NCBI GenBank assembly: GCA_017461745.1
Contig: JAFTXE010000060.1
Location: forward strand, 1-40,451
DNA length: 40,451 nucleotides
Direction: 5' to 3'
Origin: Clostridia bacterium
GTDB lineage: Bacteria; Bacillota; Clostridia; Oscillospirales; CAG-272
A program made the translations under genes and the position numbers. Below, piece after piece: positions 1 through 8,777 of the stretch. The notes beneath the pieces were generated by a model. It was given only the letters and a program-made list of their open reading frames with translations. It made no database searches and had not been told where the DNA came from. The stretch's first letter is position 1; every line of letters begins with the position of its first letter.

Positions 1-234
1 TCACAGACTGACAGTTACGAGCTGTCATCATAGGGATCTCACCTCCGCCGGGTTGCCCGCCGGCCGCGCATTTTGCACGGAAGTATCATTATCACCGCTA
101 TCTGTCATCTCCCTCCGCAAGTAGTAAGCTTGCAGCCGTTCACAGGAATAATCCCGATTATTATTCCGCGTTTCTGTGGCTTGTAGATCTCCCTACGATA
201 ACGGCAAGGTATCTGTTCAAGGTTATTTAATTGT
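1..234 (-). ncRNA. Candidate structured RNA, copy A (3' end cut by window edge)
   Basis: This stretch is about 90% identical to 19869-20096 and lies directly downstream of a perfect promoter on the minus strand. Read on the minus strand it contains several hairpins. A GCCGTT/AACGGC stem encloses a GTAGG/TCTAC hairpin and a GGAATAAT/ATTATTCC hairpin. It is followed by a CTGCAAG/CTTGCGG hairpin, a GCCGG/CCGGC hairpin and TGACAG/CTGTCA near the 3' end. An ACAGA near the 5' end can pair with TCTGT near the 3' end, closing the molecule. Differences between the two copies often keep pairing. I do not recognise a known family: it lacks the hallmark sequences of RNase P RNA, tmRNA and SRP RNA. The function is unknown. 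Confidence 0.6.
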
Positions 235-240
235 CATGCT

Positions 241-269
241 ATTATAACATAACTTTTTGTCTTTGTCAA
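241..269 (-). promoter_or_regulatory. Consensus promoter of structured RNA copy A
   Basis: On the minus strand TTGACA (264-269) and TATAAT (241-246) are separated by exactly 17 bp. The start of transcription would fall near 234. The equivalent promoter of copy B is also perfect although the spacer sequence differs, which argues that promoter function is selected. Confidence 0.8.
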
Positions 270-275
270 TAAAAA

Positions 276-320
276 TCGCTTTTATTTGATTACACCGACG
301 CAATTTTTGATCGACAAAAT
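276..320. repeat. Dispersed repeat, copy 1 (uninterrupted IS110 target-like site)
   Basis: The core, roughly TTTGATTACACCGACGCAAT followed by TTTTGA, recurs at 20141-20153 plus 21768-21799, where the IS110 element splits it, and at 39612-39643. It lies just upstream of the RNA promoter. The end holds a TTTTG/CAAAA inverted repeat around ATCGA. This copy is uninterrupted and shows what the site looks like without the insertion sequence. Confidence 0.7.
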
Positions 321-384
321 TTGATTATACTTTTATCTGCCCCTACTTAATAGTCACGAGAAATGCGTTTTTAGGGGATATTTT

Positions 385-552
385 TTAAAAATATTTTTTT
401 ATTTTTTCTTCTGACTTTTTATAATACTGTCTCACCGTCTCCCAACGTATTCCCATTAACCGTCCGGCTTCAGTATAAGATAAGCCCTCTACAGCTACAT
501 ACCAAATCGCCTTAAACTGCTTTTCGGTCAAAGCGGAAAGAGCCTTACCCAT
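385..552 (-). pseudogene. 3' remnant of a sigma-70 region 4-like gene
   Basis: Fifty-five codons from an ATG at 550-552 encode a protein matching the C-terminal part of the intact protein at 21847-22305. Shared features are the AL-LT-QFK-IWYVAV core, SY-GRLMGIR-ETVR and an EKIKKYF ending. The first 100 or so residues of the intact paralogue are missing, and a stop codon lies shortly upstream in frame. The adjacent 3' flank, dispersed repeat and structured RNA occur in the same order at the other locus, so the whole block is a duplicated module of which this copy has decayed. A short expressed HTH peptide cannot be excluded. Confidence 0.65.
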
Positions 553-602
553 CTTTGAACCAAAAATATAAATGAATTAATAATTATTTTCTCGTTCCCA
601 AA

Positions 603-890
603 TTACTTCTTTATTATTTTGAAAGTATATATACTGTCTTTTGTAGTAAAAACAAGTTTGTCGTTCACATATGTTGAAACACCATAATCCGTCCGCAAAT
701 GATTCCTTTGTTCATCGTACAATACTGCATACTGACCGCCAAGAGTTTTGTTTACGCTGTCTTCAAATATATATAAGTCACCCGAAATGCCAACAAGACT
801 TTTTCTATCCCAAAAAGACGAGTCGATAATGACCCCGTTGGGTTCTATCCAAACAAGTTCTGCTATATATTTTTTGATATTATCACTCAT
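603..890 (-). CDS. Hypothetical protein, 95 aa
   Basis: I do not recognise this protein. It is 95 residues long with no signal peptide or membrane segment, and its content (many Val, Ile, Tyr, Asp and Asn) suggests a small beta-rich fold. A GGAGA ribosome binding site precedes the ATG at 888-890. The gene starts 12 bp after the stop of the upstream isomerase and is therefore probably the last gene of that operon. The segment around VWIEPNGVIIDSSFW and the late TKDSIYTFKI resemble repeated beta-strands of a propeller or lectin fold, but this is only an impression. Confidence 0.55.
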   Translation of the reverse strand: MSDNIKKYIAELVWIEPNGVIIDSSFWDRKSLVGISGDLYIFEDSVNKTLGGQYAVLYDEQRNHLRTDYGVSTYVNDKLVFTTKDSIYTFKIIKK

Positions 891-902
891 ACAAATCTCC
901 GT

Positions 903-1823
903 TTAAAGTGATGATATCTTATCTCGAAAGCAATCTCCTATCTCATATATGAGCTTTAACCACGGAGCAAGTACCTTTCTGTCAATAATTCTGAGGCTTG
1001 TTTGATTAAAGGTCTCAAAGCTAATATCCCCCTCGTATCCCACCTTGCGCAGTTCATCGCAAAAATCCTGCCAAACGATAGTGCCCGTGTAAGGAGCTTT
1101 GTGCTGATCGCTGATGCCGTCGTTATCATGAACGTGAAGCACCTTTATTCTGTTTCCAAGCACGGGAATATAGCTTCTCATATCCTGCTTCAGAAGATTA
1201 AGATGTCCCGTATCAAAGCAGAAGCCAAAGCACTCCTTGCCTGCGGCTTTGTTGTACTCGTCTATCATCTCAACTGCCTCGTAAGGATTAGAGCAAACGC
1301 CGGCAACAACCTCTCCGTCCTTGGTAAACAGATTTTCAAGACATACTACAACGTCCGTTTCAAGTAAAGTCGGGATAAGGCTTTTATAAAGCTTATCGTT
1401 CAATGCTCTTATGCTTTCGGGAGTATTTTCTCTGTCCTTTTTAGAAAGAGAAATGCCATGTATAACGAGATATTTGCATCCAACCGCTTGGCAAAGCAAA
1501 ACGTTCTTTTTATACACCTCAATCATATAGTCGAGTATTTCGGGCTTTCCTGGAATATATGCGGGAAACGGAGCGTGAGCCTGACCGATAGAAAGACCGT
1601 TCTTTCTTATCTCGGACAGCTCCTCGTCAAGAAACGCAAGTATCTCATCAAGGCTCTTTTCATATATATTTCCCGCATAAGTGCCCTTGGTTACCTGCGC
1701 TCCGGGCAGATAGTCGTTGATATTCCAATCTATGGACTCAAAGCCCGCTTCGGCATACATTCTGTAAGTTTCGGCAAGACCTATCTCATACGTCGATCTT
1801 CCCGATTGAATTGCTATTTTCAT
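903..1823 (-). CDS. Sugar phosphate isomerase/epimerase (xylose isomerase-like TIM barrel)
   Basis: This 306-residue protein has the pattern of the AP endonuclease 2/xylose isomerase-like TIM-barrel family: GQAHAPFP near residue 82, LVIHG near residue 119, CLENLF near 161, CFDTGHLNLL near 203 and VLHVHDNDG near 229. The Glu, Asp-x-Gly-His, His-x-His-Asp and a late Glu (SFETF) are the usual metal ligands and catalytic residues. Family members interconvert ketoses or inosose-type intermediates, but the substrate cannot be read from sequence. It is cytosolic, starts from an ATG with an AGGAGAA site, and lies 26 bp after the glycyl radical activase gene. A second, more distant member sits at 26105-26899. 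Confidence 0.85.
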   Translation of the reverse strand: MKIAIQSGRSTYEIGLAETYRMYAEAGFESIDWNINDYLPGAQVTKGTYAGNIYEKSLDEILAFLDEELSEIRKNGLSIGQAHAPFPAYIPGKPEILDYMIEVYKKNVLLCQAVGCKYLVIHGISLSKKDRENTPESIRALNDKLYKSLIPTLLETDVVVCLENLFTKDGEVVAGVCSNPYEAVEMIDEYNKAAGKECFGFCFDTGHLNLLKQDMRSYIPVLGNRIKVLHVHDNDGISDQHKAPYTGTIVWQDFCDELRKVGYEGDISFETFNQTSLRIIDRKVLAPWLKLIYEIGDCFRDKISSL

Positions 1824-1849
1824 AATGTTCTCCTGTTTTATAAGTATTG

Positions 1850-2752
1850 TTAAGCTATGATTACGGGTTTTGAGGTTTTGTCTTGAATATACGCCAAGAC
1901 TCCCTCAATGTTAGTTTTTTCAGAGACACCGATAGATTTTATCTGTTCATTTATTGCTTTCCCTAACTGCTCGTATTTATTACATCCGAAATCGTGATAC
2001 GGTTCAATTTCTACTTTGATAATATTAGCATACTTATTAGCAATATCGGCAATTCCTTCAAAATGCTCCTTGGTATCGTTAAAGGTCGGAATAAGCGGAC
2101 ATCTAAGGATTATTTGTTTACCAACACTGTTGATATATCTCAAATTCTCGAGTATCAACGTGTTATCTACCCCCGTATATTCTGTATGCTTGACAGGATC
2201 GGTTTCCTTATAGTCAAACAGATAGAGGTCAACAAAATCCAAACTTTGCGCTAATATATCCGTACTTATGTGACCGCAAGTTTCAATACACGTATGCAAT
2301 CCGTTTTCTTTGGCTTTCTTTAATATTTCCACGCAAAATTCGGGCTGAGCAAACGGTTCTCCACCTGATAGCGTAATACCGCCACCGGAATTTCTGTAAA
2401 AAGCCTCATCCTTCATAGCATCTTGGATAATTTCATCGGCACTTATTTCGTATCCGTATCTTTTCAATGCTTTACACGCAGGCTGAATACATCTAAAACA
2501 AGACCTACAAGCATTCCTATCAAAAACATGACCACCATTAATGATTTTGTGACATTGATTTGGGCAACTCATAACGCATCTGCCACAGGAAATACAGTTG
2601 TCTGAATTATATGATAATTCATCCGAAAAGCTATGTGACTCTGGATTATGACACCATACGCATCTTAACGGACATCCCTTTAGAAAAACAGTTGTTCTTA
2701 TCCCGGGACCGTCGCTCGTGCAAAATTTTTGTATATTAAATACTTTTCCCAA
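1850..2752 (-). CDS. Glycyl radical enzyme activating protein (radical SAM)
   Basis: The protein activates the glycyl radical enzyme encoded just upstream by abstracting a hydrogen from its glycine with a SAM-derived radical. The radical SAM motif C-PLR-C-VW-C is at residues 27-34 of the proposed product. A ferredoxin-like insert with two further cysteine clusters follows (CISCGRCVMSCPNQC and CRSCFRCIQPAC), as in activases of non-PFL glycyl radical enzymes. A GGE-type motif (SGGEPFAQPEF) binds SAM. I place the start at TTG 2750-2752 because AAAGGAG lies six bases before it. An ATG at 2803 is in frame but would overlap the 3' end of the enzyme gene. The pair is clearly co-transcribed. Confidence 0.92.
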   Translation of the reverse strand: MGKVFNIQKFCTSDGPGIRTTVFLKGCPLRCVWCHNPESHSFSDELSYNSDNCISCGRCVMSCPNQCHKIINGGHVFDRNACRSCFRCIQPACKALKRYGYEISADEIIQDAMKDEAFYRNSGGGITLSGGEPFAQPEFCVEILKKAKENGLHTCIETCGHISTDILAQSLDFVDLYLFDYKETDPVKHTEYTGVDNTLILENLRYINSVGKQIILRCPLIPTFNDTKEHFEGIADIANKYANIIKVEIEPYHDFGCNKYEQLGKAINEQIKSIGVSEKTNIEGVLAYIQDKTSKPVIIA

Positions 2753-2763
2753 GACATTCTCCT

Positions 2764-4821
2764 TTAGTAAGCAGTTCGGTTGAGTATAGCCCTTTGTTGC
2801 CATTCTGGCATATTTATAAAATATTCGCTAAAGCCATACAATCGTACAGTAAGACTCTTGTATTTATCAGGGGTCTTCATTGCATCTTCAAGCTCTCTCC
2901 GACTTAATACGGTAATACCCACGTGCAAACCGCCTTTTTCAAAGAATGTCGTTACCAAGGCTTTGAGTATTTCCGGCTTAACAGCACCAGAAAATGTCAG
3001 ATTAAATCCACCTGTTGCGGTTTTTTCAAGAGGTAGCCTTGATACGCTGTTTATAAGCGAGGTGATACCATTTCTGTCGGCGCCATAGGTAGGCGACTGA
3101 TTTTCACTGAACGGATCTCCCCAAAGCCGTCCATCGGGGGTAGCAGGAATATCTTTTGCCCATCTGTTGTCCTTATCCAATGAATAAAAGCCGGGGATAG
3201 CATATTTACCTTTTGGCAAGCTTATGCTGTTCACCATAGAAACAAAAGCCTCTCCGACCATAGCGGCATATTTGTCCACCGAAAGATCGTTTCCGTATTT
3301 GGGGAGTGAGGTGACGAATGCTAAAACGTCGTCGTTACCTTGATAATTTGACTTTACTATATCAATAAATTCGCGATAGGTAAAGCGCTTTTCCTCGAAA
3401 ACCAATTTATCTATGGCGGCGAGCGAATCTGCTACGGTAGCAATTCCCGAGAAGAATACGTTGTAAACGTGGTAAGTCAATCCGCCATTCAAGGGATAAC
3501 GGCATTTTTCAGTGCAATCACCAATGAGAAGTGCATCAAGAACAAATGCCTTTCTGTTTTTTGTAAACGAAACTTTTTGTTGAACGAGGTCTAAATGCTC
3601 TAACAAATTTTCTCTCAAAGCATCAAAATACGCCTCTACTATTTCATTGATGTTATCAAAATCTTTTTCGTAAATAACATTACAAAATGTTTGAACGGAC
3701 GGCAAAAAGTATTCTTCACGTATATTTCGATGATTTAGGTCAAAGGTACAACAAGCCGAATAGGTGAAGTCACTTGCAATTTCTTCGGACAAGCCCTTTT
3801 CCAACAGAAACGACTTTACAGAGGTGTATGAATAAACGTTCATCTTATCCGTCAGTACCGTTAAAGCCTCGAATGTTGCATCGGTAAATTTCTCGTTAGC
3901 GCCGGAGTCAAGTAGTACGACTATCTGGGGCTGCGCCATATTTACCTTTTTAGCTGCGGCAAGAATGGCGAATGAAAGCTCATTTGGATTTTCTCCGCCT
4001 ATATTTACGTACTGCTTTGAGGAGTTGCATAAAATAGGCTTACGCTTATAGTTCCACGACGTGCGTCCGCATATTTCGTTGGTTTTTATAAAGAATCCCG
4101 CAAGGATATCCTCTATTTCTTCTTTAGTCGTTCCGTTGGCAAGCTCCTTCAGATAATACGGATATAACGACTGATCCAAACGGCCGAAGGCGTAATCTCT
4201 TGCTCCTACGTAGCAGCTTGCTATTAGGTGGACGATCCACGCTCCCTGTAATGCGGAGTATAAATCGTATGCCGGCTCGTAGGGCACTCTTTCAAGCGCA
4301 TCGGCGGCTCTTGTTAATCCCTTACTACGAGCTGCATCTGCATATCTTTTGCTGTATCTGCGTATGGCTTCAACGACTATGCGGGCGTTTTCATAAAACA
4401 CCATTGATTTTTCATCGCTGCGTTGCTCGGCGTTTTTCTTTATATCGGCGAGTATTCCCTTATATCCCTTCTGCCATAATCTTGCGTATTCGGGACTCAT
4501 ATGTCCGTTGGATTTAAGCGTTCTATTGGGAACTCCCTCGAAGCTATCGAGTACACCTTCAACAACACGACCGACAAAAATATCATTTTCATCTACCGGA
4601 ACGGATACGTTGTCAAGCATTCCCGCCAAAATGTTAGCGTGATAATTTAATGATTCAACATTATATACACTTGTGTCGAGATTATTTAAAAATTTCTCTC
4701 GTTCTATAAAACAAGCTGTATTATCACTTTCAAAAACAAGCTCTTTTAGATAATTTAATTTTTCGTTTATTATTTTCATATCAATTTTACCAAAAAGCGT
4801 ACGGATAAAAGAGAAATACAA
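2764..4821 (-). CDS. Glycyl radical enzyme of unassigned subfamily
   Basis: The 685-residue product has the C-terminal glycyl radical loop RLYGFSEYF with Gly663, in place of the commoner RV-x-GYSAYF. The conserved TPDGR-GDPFSENQSP-G stretch precedes it and a GGLHVGI strand lies near 635. The active-site cysteine loop reads SACCTFD, with a Cys-Cys pair at 357-358 as in pyruvate formate-lyase. The usual GCxEP glutamate of dehydratases and lyases such as glycerol dehydratase or choline lyase is absent. The protein is shorter than most family members (750-850 residues). A TTG start at 4819-4821 is chosen because AAGGAGG lies at ideal spacing; the in-frame ATG 14 codons later has no such site. Substrate unknown; neighbours suggest a sugar- or polyol-derived compound. 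Confidence 0.9.
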   Translation of the reverse strand: MYFSFIRTLFGKIDMKIINEKLNYLKELVFESDNTACFIEREKFLNNLDTSVYNVESLNYHANILAGMLDNVSVPVDENDIFVGRVVEGVLDSFEGVPNRTLKSNGHMSPEYARLWQKGYKGILADIKKNAEQRSDEKSMVFYENARIVVEAIRRYSKRYADAARSKGLTRAADALERVPYEPAYDLYSALQGAWIVHLIASCYVGARDYAFGRLDQSLYPYYLKELANGTTKEEIEDILAGFFIKTNEICGRTSWNYKRKPILCNSSKQYVNIGGENPNELSFAILAAAKKVNMAQPQIVVLLDSGANEKFTDATFEALTVLTDKMNVYSYTSVKSFLLEKGLSEEIASDFTYSACCTFDLNHRNIREEYFLPSVQTFCNVIYEKDFDNINEIVEAYFDALRENLLEHLDLVQQKVSFTKNRKAFVLDALLIGDCTEKCRYPLNGGLTYHVYNVFFSGIATVADSLAAIDKLVFEEKRFTYREFIDIVKSNYQGNDDVLAFVTSLPKYGNDLSVDKYAAMVGEAFVSMVNSISLPKGKYAIPGFYSLDKDNRWAKDIPATPDGRLWGDPFSENQSPTYGADRNGITSLINSVSRLPLEKTATGGFNLTFSGAVKPEILKALVTTFFEKGGLHVGITVLSRRELEDAMKTPDKYKSLTVRLYGFSEYFINMPEWQQRAILNRTAY

Positions 4822-4867
4822 TGCTTTCCTCCTTTCCGTACGCTTTAAACTTTAATTTAAAAACTGT

Positions 4868-6253
4868 TTAGCTGTTAAAGCCTATATCGGCATATACCAT
4901 AAGGTGATCCGATGCCGCAAGCTCGTCTTCCGTAGTTGCACCCGTGTAATGAACATAAGCCGTGACGTGTTCTGGATCATAGAATATATGGTCTATACTG
5001 TTTCCGTATCTTGCAGGAGTTCCGGGGGTATGCGTTCCCCTATAACCCTCACACTTTGAAACAGTTGCGTGTGTTTCGGCTTCTACCATTCCGTTATCGG
5101 TAATTAATTTATAAGCGGTAGTATTTTTATCAAAATTAAAGTCACCCGCACAAAGGAACGGGATATCACCGTGCTCCGCTTTTATCGAAGCGATAATTTC
5201 AATAAGTTGTTCTACATTTCCGTACGTCCATTTTGCCGCAAGCTGTGCTATTTGCTCGTCGGAATAATTTTCATATCCTTCATAGCCCTTGCTTGCTACC
5301 GCTCCGTGATAATTTGTAACGGCAAAGATTTTTCCCGAATCCTTGAACTTCAATACAGCCCATGAATAGCATTTAGTAGATGTACCCGTAAATCTATCCC
5401 TAAGCCATCCGCCACCGCTCTCAACAAGCGTAAACGTATCTGTACGATAATAAATAGGAGTATATATGGCAGTTCCAGAACCGTCCAGATGCTGAGATAT
5501 AGCCGCCTTATAATTCATAGTCAACGCCGCACCTATGCGTGTATAACACGCTGCATTATACTCTTGAAAACATATAACAGTAGGGTTATAATCTTCAATA
5601 AGATTAAGTATATGAGTACGTCTCTTTTCGGGTTCATAATTATTAAGTGCCACATTAAGAGTCATAATTCTCATATCCGCATCCTTATAAATAGCGGACA
5701 TATCTTTTGTTCCCTTGATTATTTCGTCTCGGGGAATTATTATTCCATTTTCTTTATCCGCATTTGTAATGTATTTTTCCATAAAAACATTTACTGCCTC
5801 AACTATAGCATCGTTAGTAGCACCTGTGATCACAAGTTTGCTCCCCGAAACCAAAATAATATATTCACCCTCGCTTAAGTCCTTCAATGCTTCCTTGGAT
5901 TGCTTACGGTTGGTTTGACCTATAAGTATTTCAAAGGCGTCGTTTTCAACCGTTCCGGACTCTCCGTTTGCAGTGTGAGACACCATCTCTATGTTGGATG
6001 AAAAATTATTGTTCATACGTTGTTGAAGCAAATTTACAGTTGACGTAAGCTCCTTATCCCCAAACAAAGCATGAACTATTTTAAATTCGCTGCTTCCATC
6101 AGAATTTATTATGTTGAGGTAATCTGAAATCTCATCACTAATAGGATCATCGGATGTGCTTTCTTCGCCACTATTTTCTTTTGTACATCCCGTGATCAAA
6201 AGCATCACCAATAATAGCACAGAAAGGCAAGCGAACAAAAATCTTTTTTTCAT
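4868..6253 (-). CDS. Surface lipoprotein with endonuclease/exonuclease/phosphatase domain
   Basis: The 461-residue product starts with a lipoprotein signal peptide (lipobox LLITGC), so it acts outside the membrane. Residues 60-180 hold a module with the motif EILIG-TNR-QS, also found twice in the lipoprotein at 30937-33021 and resembling the accessory domain in front of some glycosidases. The second half is an EEP hydrolase. Visible catalytic elements are MTLNVAL, CFQEYN with the metal-binding Glu, AGDFNFD and a terminal ASDHLMV Asp-His pair. EEP enzymes hydrolyse phosphodiester or phosphomonoester bonds. The ATG at 6251-6253 has TGAGGT upstream. It follows the solute-binding gene by 17 bp. 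Confidence 0.85.
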   Translation of the reverse strand: MKKRFLFACLSVLLLVMLLITGCTKENSGEESTSDDPISDEISDYLNIINSDGSSEFKIVHALFGDKELTSTVNLLQQRMNNNFSSNIEMVSHTANGESGTVENDAFEILIGQTNRKQSKEALKDLSEGEYIILVSGSKLVITGATNDAIVEAVNVFMEKYITNADKENGIIIPRDEIIKGTKDMSAIYKDADMRIMTLNVALNNYEPEKRRTHILNLIEDYNPTVICFQEYNAACYTRIGAALTMNYKAAISQHLDGSGTAIYTPIYYRTDTFTLVESGGGWLRDRFTGTSTKCYSWAVLKFKDSGKIFAVTNYHGAVASKGYEGYENYSDEQIAQLAAKWTYGNVEQLIEIIASIKAEHGDIPFLCAGDFNFDKNTTAYKLITDNGMVEAETHATVSKCEGYRGTHTPGTPARYGNSIDHIFYDPEHVTAYVHYTGATTEDELAASDHLMVYADIGFNS

Positions 6254-6270
6254 AAAATGTACCTCAGCCA

Positions 6271-7722
6271 TTACGGCATTTGTGAAAACTTTTCTACACA
6301 CAGCTTAAGTGAAACCTTCGCGAGATTGGTATTTGTTGTTATGTGTGAAGAAACGGACGATTTTTCTGCAGTATCCCAAAGATTTAAAAGTTGAGTCATT
6401 CCAAGAATTTGGGTATCGTAAACGTAGTCGGGGTTGACAAATGTTGCATCACGTACTATACAAACCATTTTATAGTCAGTAACGTTTTCAGACAATTTAT
6501 AACCAAAGAACTCTTCCCAAATAACAGGATAAACGTTATTATAATTCTGACAGCTCAAAGCTTCGATTGCAGTGGCTATAATATCCGAACGATGAGCAAC
6601 GTTTCTGTTAACGCCCCAGAAAAGATCATATCCTGCCGACGAATAATTTTCTTGATTTTCATCATACTTAGGGAAAGGAATCATCCCCCATGAAAATGTT
6701 ATATCATTGCGGTTTTCGACGAGAGTTCTCGTTTCGGAGAAGATAAACAAAGATCGCCCATTCTTAAATATATCCACGTTGTATGAAGTAACGCCTTCAT
6801 ATTCGCCGATTCCATTTGCGTACAATCTTTCCATCAAATTTATGTAGTTTAAACAACGTTCGGTATCAGCATTGATCCTATTGCCACCTTTTCCATCTTG
6901 CGAAATAAACGAACCGACAAGATTTGCCTGAGCACAAAGATTTCCGGCATAAGCAGAAACATAGCCATACTGATCCTTATCAGGAGTAATCTCGCCATCA
7001 CCGTCCTTGTCTACCTTCAAGTTTTTTGTCATCTCTATCATATCTTCGATATACCAATTTCCTGCTATTATATCATCATAAGGTATTGTAATACCGTTTT
7101 CATTGGCAATATCTTTGTTATAATAAAGTCCCATATTCATATAGGGAGACCATACCCCCAAATAGCTTGAAGTGAAGTAAAGCTTATTGGCAATTTGGAA
7201 CTTTTTAGAAGATGCAGTCCACCAAGGCTTATCCAGATTTACAAGATCCATAGATTTTATGTTGAGAAAACAACCGTTGACAGCATTAGCTACAGTTCTC
7301 GTATCGTGGTTATATACTATGTCGAAGGATGTTTCACCAACAAGAGTTTCATTCTCAACAGTTGACTGAACTACCTTTTGATCTCCGGGTATGAGGAGAT
7401 CAATTTCCATGTTGAAACGCTCTGAAACGTTATAATACGATTGCACCATAGCATCGTTTACGATATTTCCCGTAATTTCCTTTTGAAGAATGTAATCAGG
7501 CGTATTTCTCCACGTAGGCGTAAGAATTATTACCTTATCTCCGCCGAAATTATTTTCAGGCAGATCGTCGGCAATATATCCGTCATCGTTTTCTTGTGTA
7601 TTAACTACATTTGAAGTTCCTACGTCATAGCCATCCTCTGTATCAGCACAACCAACGAATCCAACCGTGAGAGTGCCGAGCAAAAGCAAGGCAATAAGCA
7701 ATAATGAAATCTTTTTAATCAT
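6271..7722 (-). CDS. Extracellular solute-binding lipoprotein (ABC sugar type)
   Basis: This is a family 1-like solute-binding protein of about 483 residues with a lipobox (TVGFVGC) and an acidic linker after the cysteine. An EF-hand-like loop DKDGDGEITPDKDQYG lies near residue 240, as often seen in clostridial binding proteins. It should capture an oligosaccharide or similar ligand and present it to an ABC permease, yet no permease or ATPase gene lies next to it. The start is placed at ATG 7720-7722. An ATG three codons earlier touches the AGGAGG site and is therefore unlikely. A distant relative is at 34108-35541. Confidence 0.85.
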   Translation of the reverse strand: MIKKISLLLIALLLLGTLTVGFVGCADTEDGYDVGTSNVVNTQENDDGYIADDLPENNFGGDKVIILTPTWRNTPDYILQKEITGNIVNDAMVQSYYNVSERFNMEIDLLIPGDQKVVQSTVENETLVGETSFDIVYNHDTRTVANAVNGCFLNIKSMDLVNLDKPWWTASSKKFQIANKLYFTSSYLGVWSPYMNMGLYYNKDIANENGITIPYDDIIAGNWYIEDMIEMTKNLKVDKDGDGEITPDKDQYGYVSAYAGNLCAQANLVGSFISQDGKGGNRINADTERCLNYINLMERLYANGIGEYEGVTSYNVDIFKNGRSLFIFSETRTLVENRNDITFSWGMIPFPKYDENQENYSSAGYDLFWGVNRNVAHRSDIIATAIEALSCQNYNNVYPVIWEEFFGYKLSENVTDYKMVCIVRDATFVNPDYVYDTQILGMTQLLNLWDTAEKSSVSSHITTNTNLAKVSLKLCVEKFSQMP

Positions 7723-7736
7723 TCTAATCATCCTCC

Positions 7737-8720
7737 TTAAAGCTCAATTTCCGCAAGCGTTGCGGGCGCTTCGTGCGCCGTATTCACTACTATGTCGTTG
7801 GTAACACAGTCAAAGCAGGAAACTATAAGCTTTCCGTTCCATATGATAGGTTCACCGGGCTGATCAAGTCCGCCGTCAAGTCCGTCGGTGTCTCCGTTTT
7901 GCGCAAGCTTGGTAACCGTTCCGTCGGGAAGTATCTTGACGATAGCGTTCACGCAGAAGTCTGCGATATAGAGATTGCCCTCATCGTCCATTATCATTCC
8001 GTCGGTGCTTTCGAGGTTTTCCTTGTCCTGTGCCCATATCTCGTTGGACTTAACGGACATATCCTCGTTAAAGGTAACCTTATAAACTGCTCCGTCACCG
8101 AAGTTTCCAACAAGGAGATTTCCCTCGCGGTCAAACTCGATTCCGTCAACACCGTACTGATCGTCGGGGTTTTCCGTTACGAAGGTAGTAAGTATATTCT
8201 TGTCGTCAAGAGTATTTGTGATGTCGATATTCTCATCGTCAAGCTTAAAACGGTAAACGCAGCTAACAAGCTTACCCGACGGGTGCTTTACAAGCTCAAG
8301 CGTGCTTTGAGTAACGTAAACATATCCGTCGCGAATACGCATTCCGTTGGGATGCTCCATATTCTTGGCAACTACCGTTGTCTTAACTATGTTGTTTCCG
8401 TCGAGCCTTACGCGGAGTATACGTCCCTTTCTTATAAGCTCGGGGCGTCCGGGCCAGCCTTGGTTGTCGCATATGTAAAGGTCGCCGTCAGGACCGAATG
8501 CGATACCCATAGGACTTGCAAGTCCCGTTTGTTCGTGAACGGGAACGTCAAACCACTTGGTTATGTTTTTGTCTTTGTCGATCTTGAGGATACAGCCCTT
8601 TAGTGTCTGATCGGCGTAGTTGGGGCAAGCAAGTATAAGATTGCCATCCTTGTCGATAGTCATACCGTCGGGTGTTGCCACGTAATCGGGTAAAACAGCA
8701 AAAAGTTTTGATTTTTTCAT
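7737..8720 (-). CDS. SMP-30/gluconolactonase/LRE family protein
   Basis: The 327-residue protein is a six-bladed beta-propeller of the SMP-30/gluconolactonase type. It shows repeated blade motifs of the form PDGMTIDKDGNLILA, PMGIAFGPDGDLYICD, GVDGIEFDREGNLLVGNF and STDGMIMDDEGNLYIADF. Family members open aldonolactones produced by sugar dehydrogenases, using a divalent metal. There is no signal peptide, so it is probably cytosolic. It lies between a regulator and a solute-binding gene in the same strand as the dehydrogenase and kinase genes, which fits a role in an oxidative sugar route. AGGAGA precedes the ATG. Confidence 0.85.
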   Translation of the reverse strand: MKKSKLFAVLPDYVATPDGMTIDKDGNLILACPNYADQTLKGCILKIDKDKNITKWFDVPVHEQTGLASPMGIAFGPDGDLYICDNQGWPGRPELIRKGRILRVRLDGNNIVKTTVVAKNMEHPNGMRIRDGYVYVTQSTLELVKHPSGKLVSCVYRFKLDDENIDITNTLDDKNILTTFVTENPDDQYGVDGIEFDREGNLLVGNFGDGAVYKVTFNEDMSVKSNEIWAQDKENLESTDGMIMDDEGNLYIADFCVNAIVKILPDGTVTKLAQNGDTDGLDGGLDQPGEPIIWNGKLIVSCFDCVTNDIVVNTAHEAPATLAEIEL

Positions 8721-8777
8721 AATATTCTCCTAATATGTGGCGCTGCAAAAGCAACGCTCACGCGGGACACGCCCTAT

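Noticed and set aside
1..234. M-box (magnesium) riboswitch, from an AGGTGAGATTCCTATG-like segment
   Set aside because: The resemblance is limited to one short stretch near the 3' end; the rest of the M-box core is missing and no magnesium transporter follows.
7773..8603. Plus-strand 276-codon frame
   Set aside because: It is the mirror of the SMP-30 gene, lacks a ribosome binding site and shows no family features.
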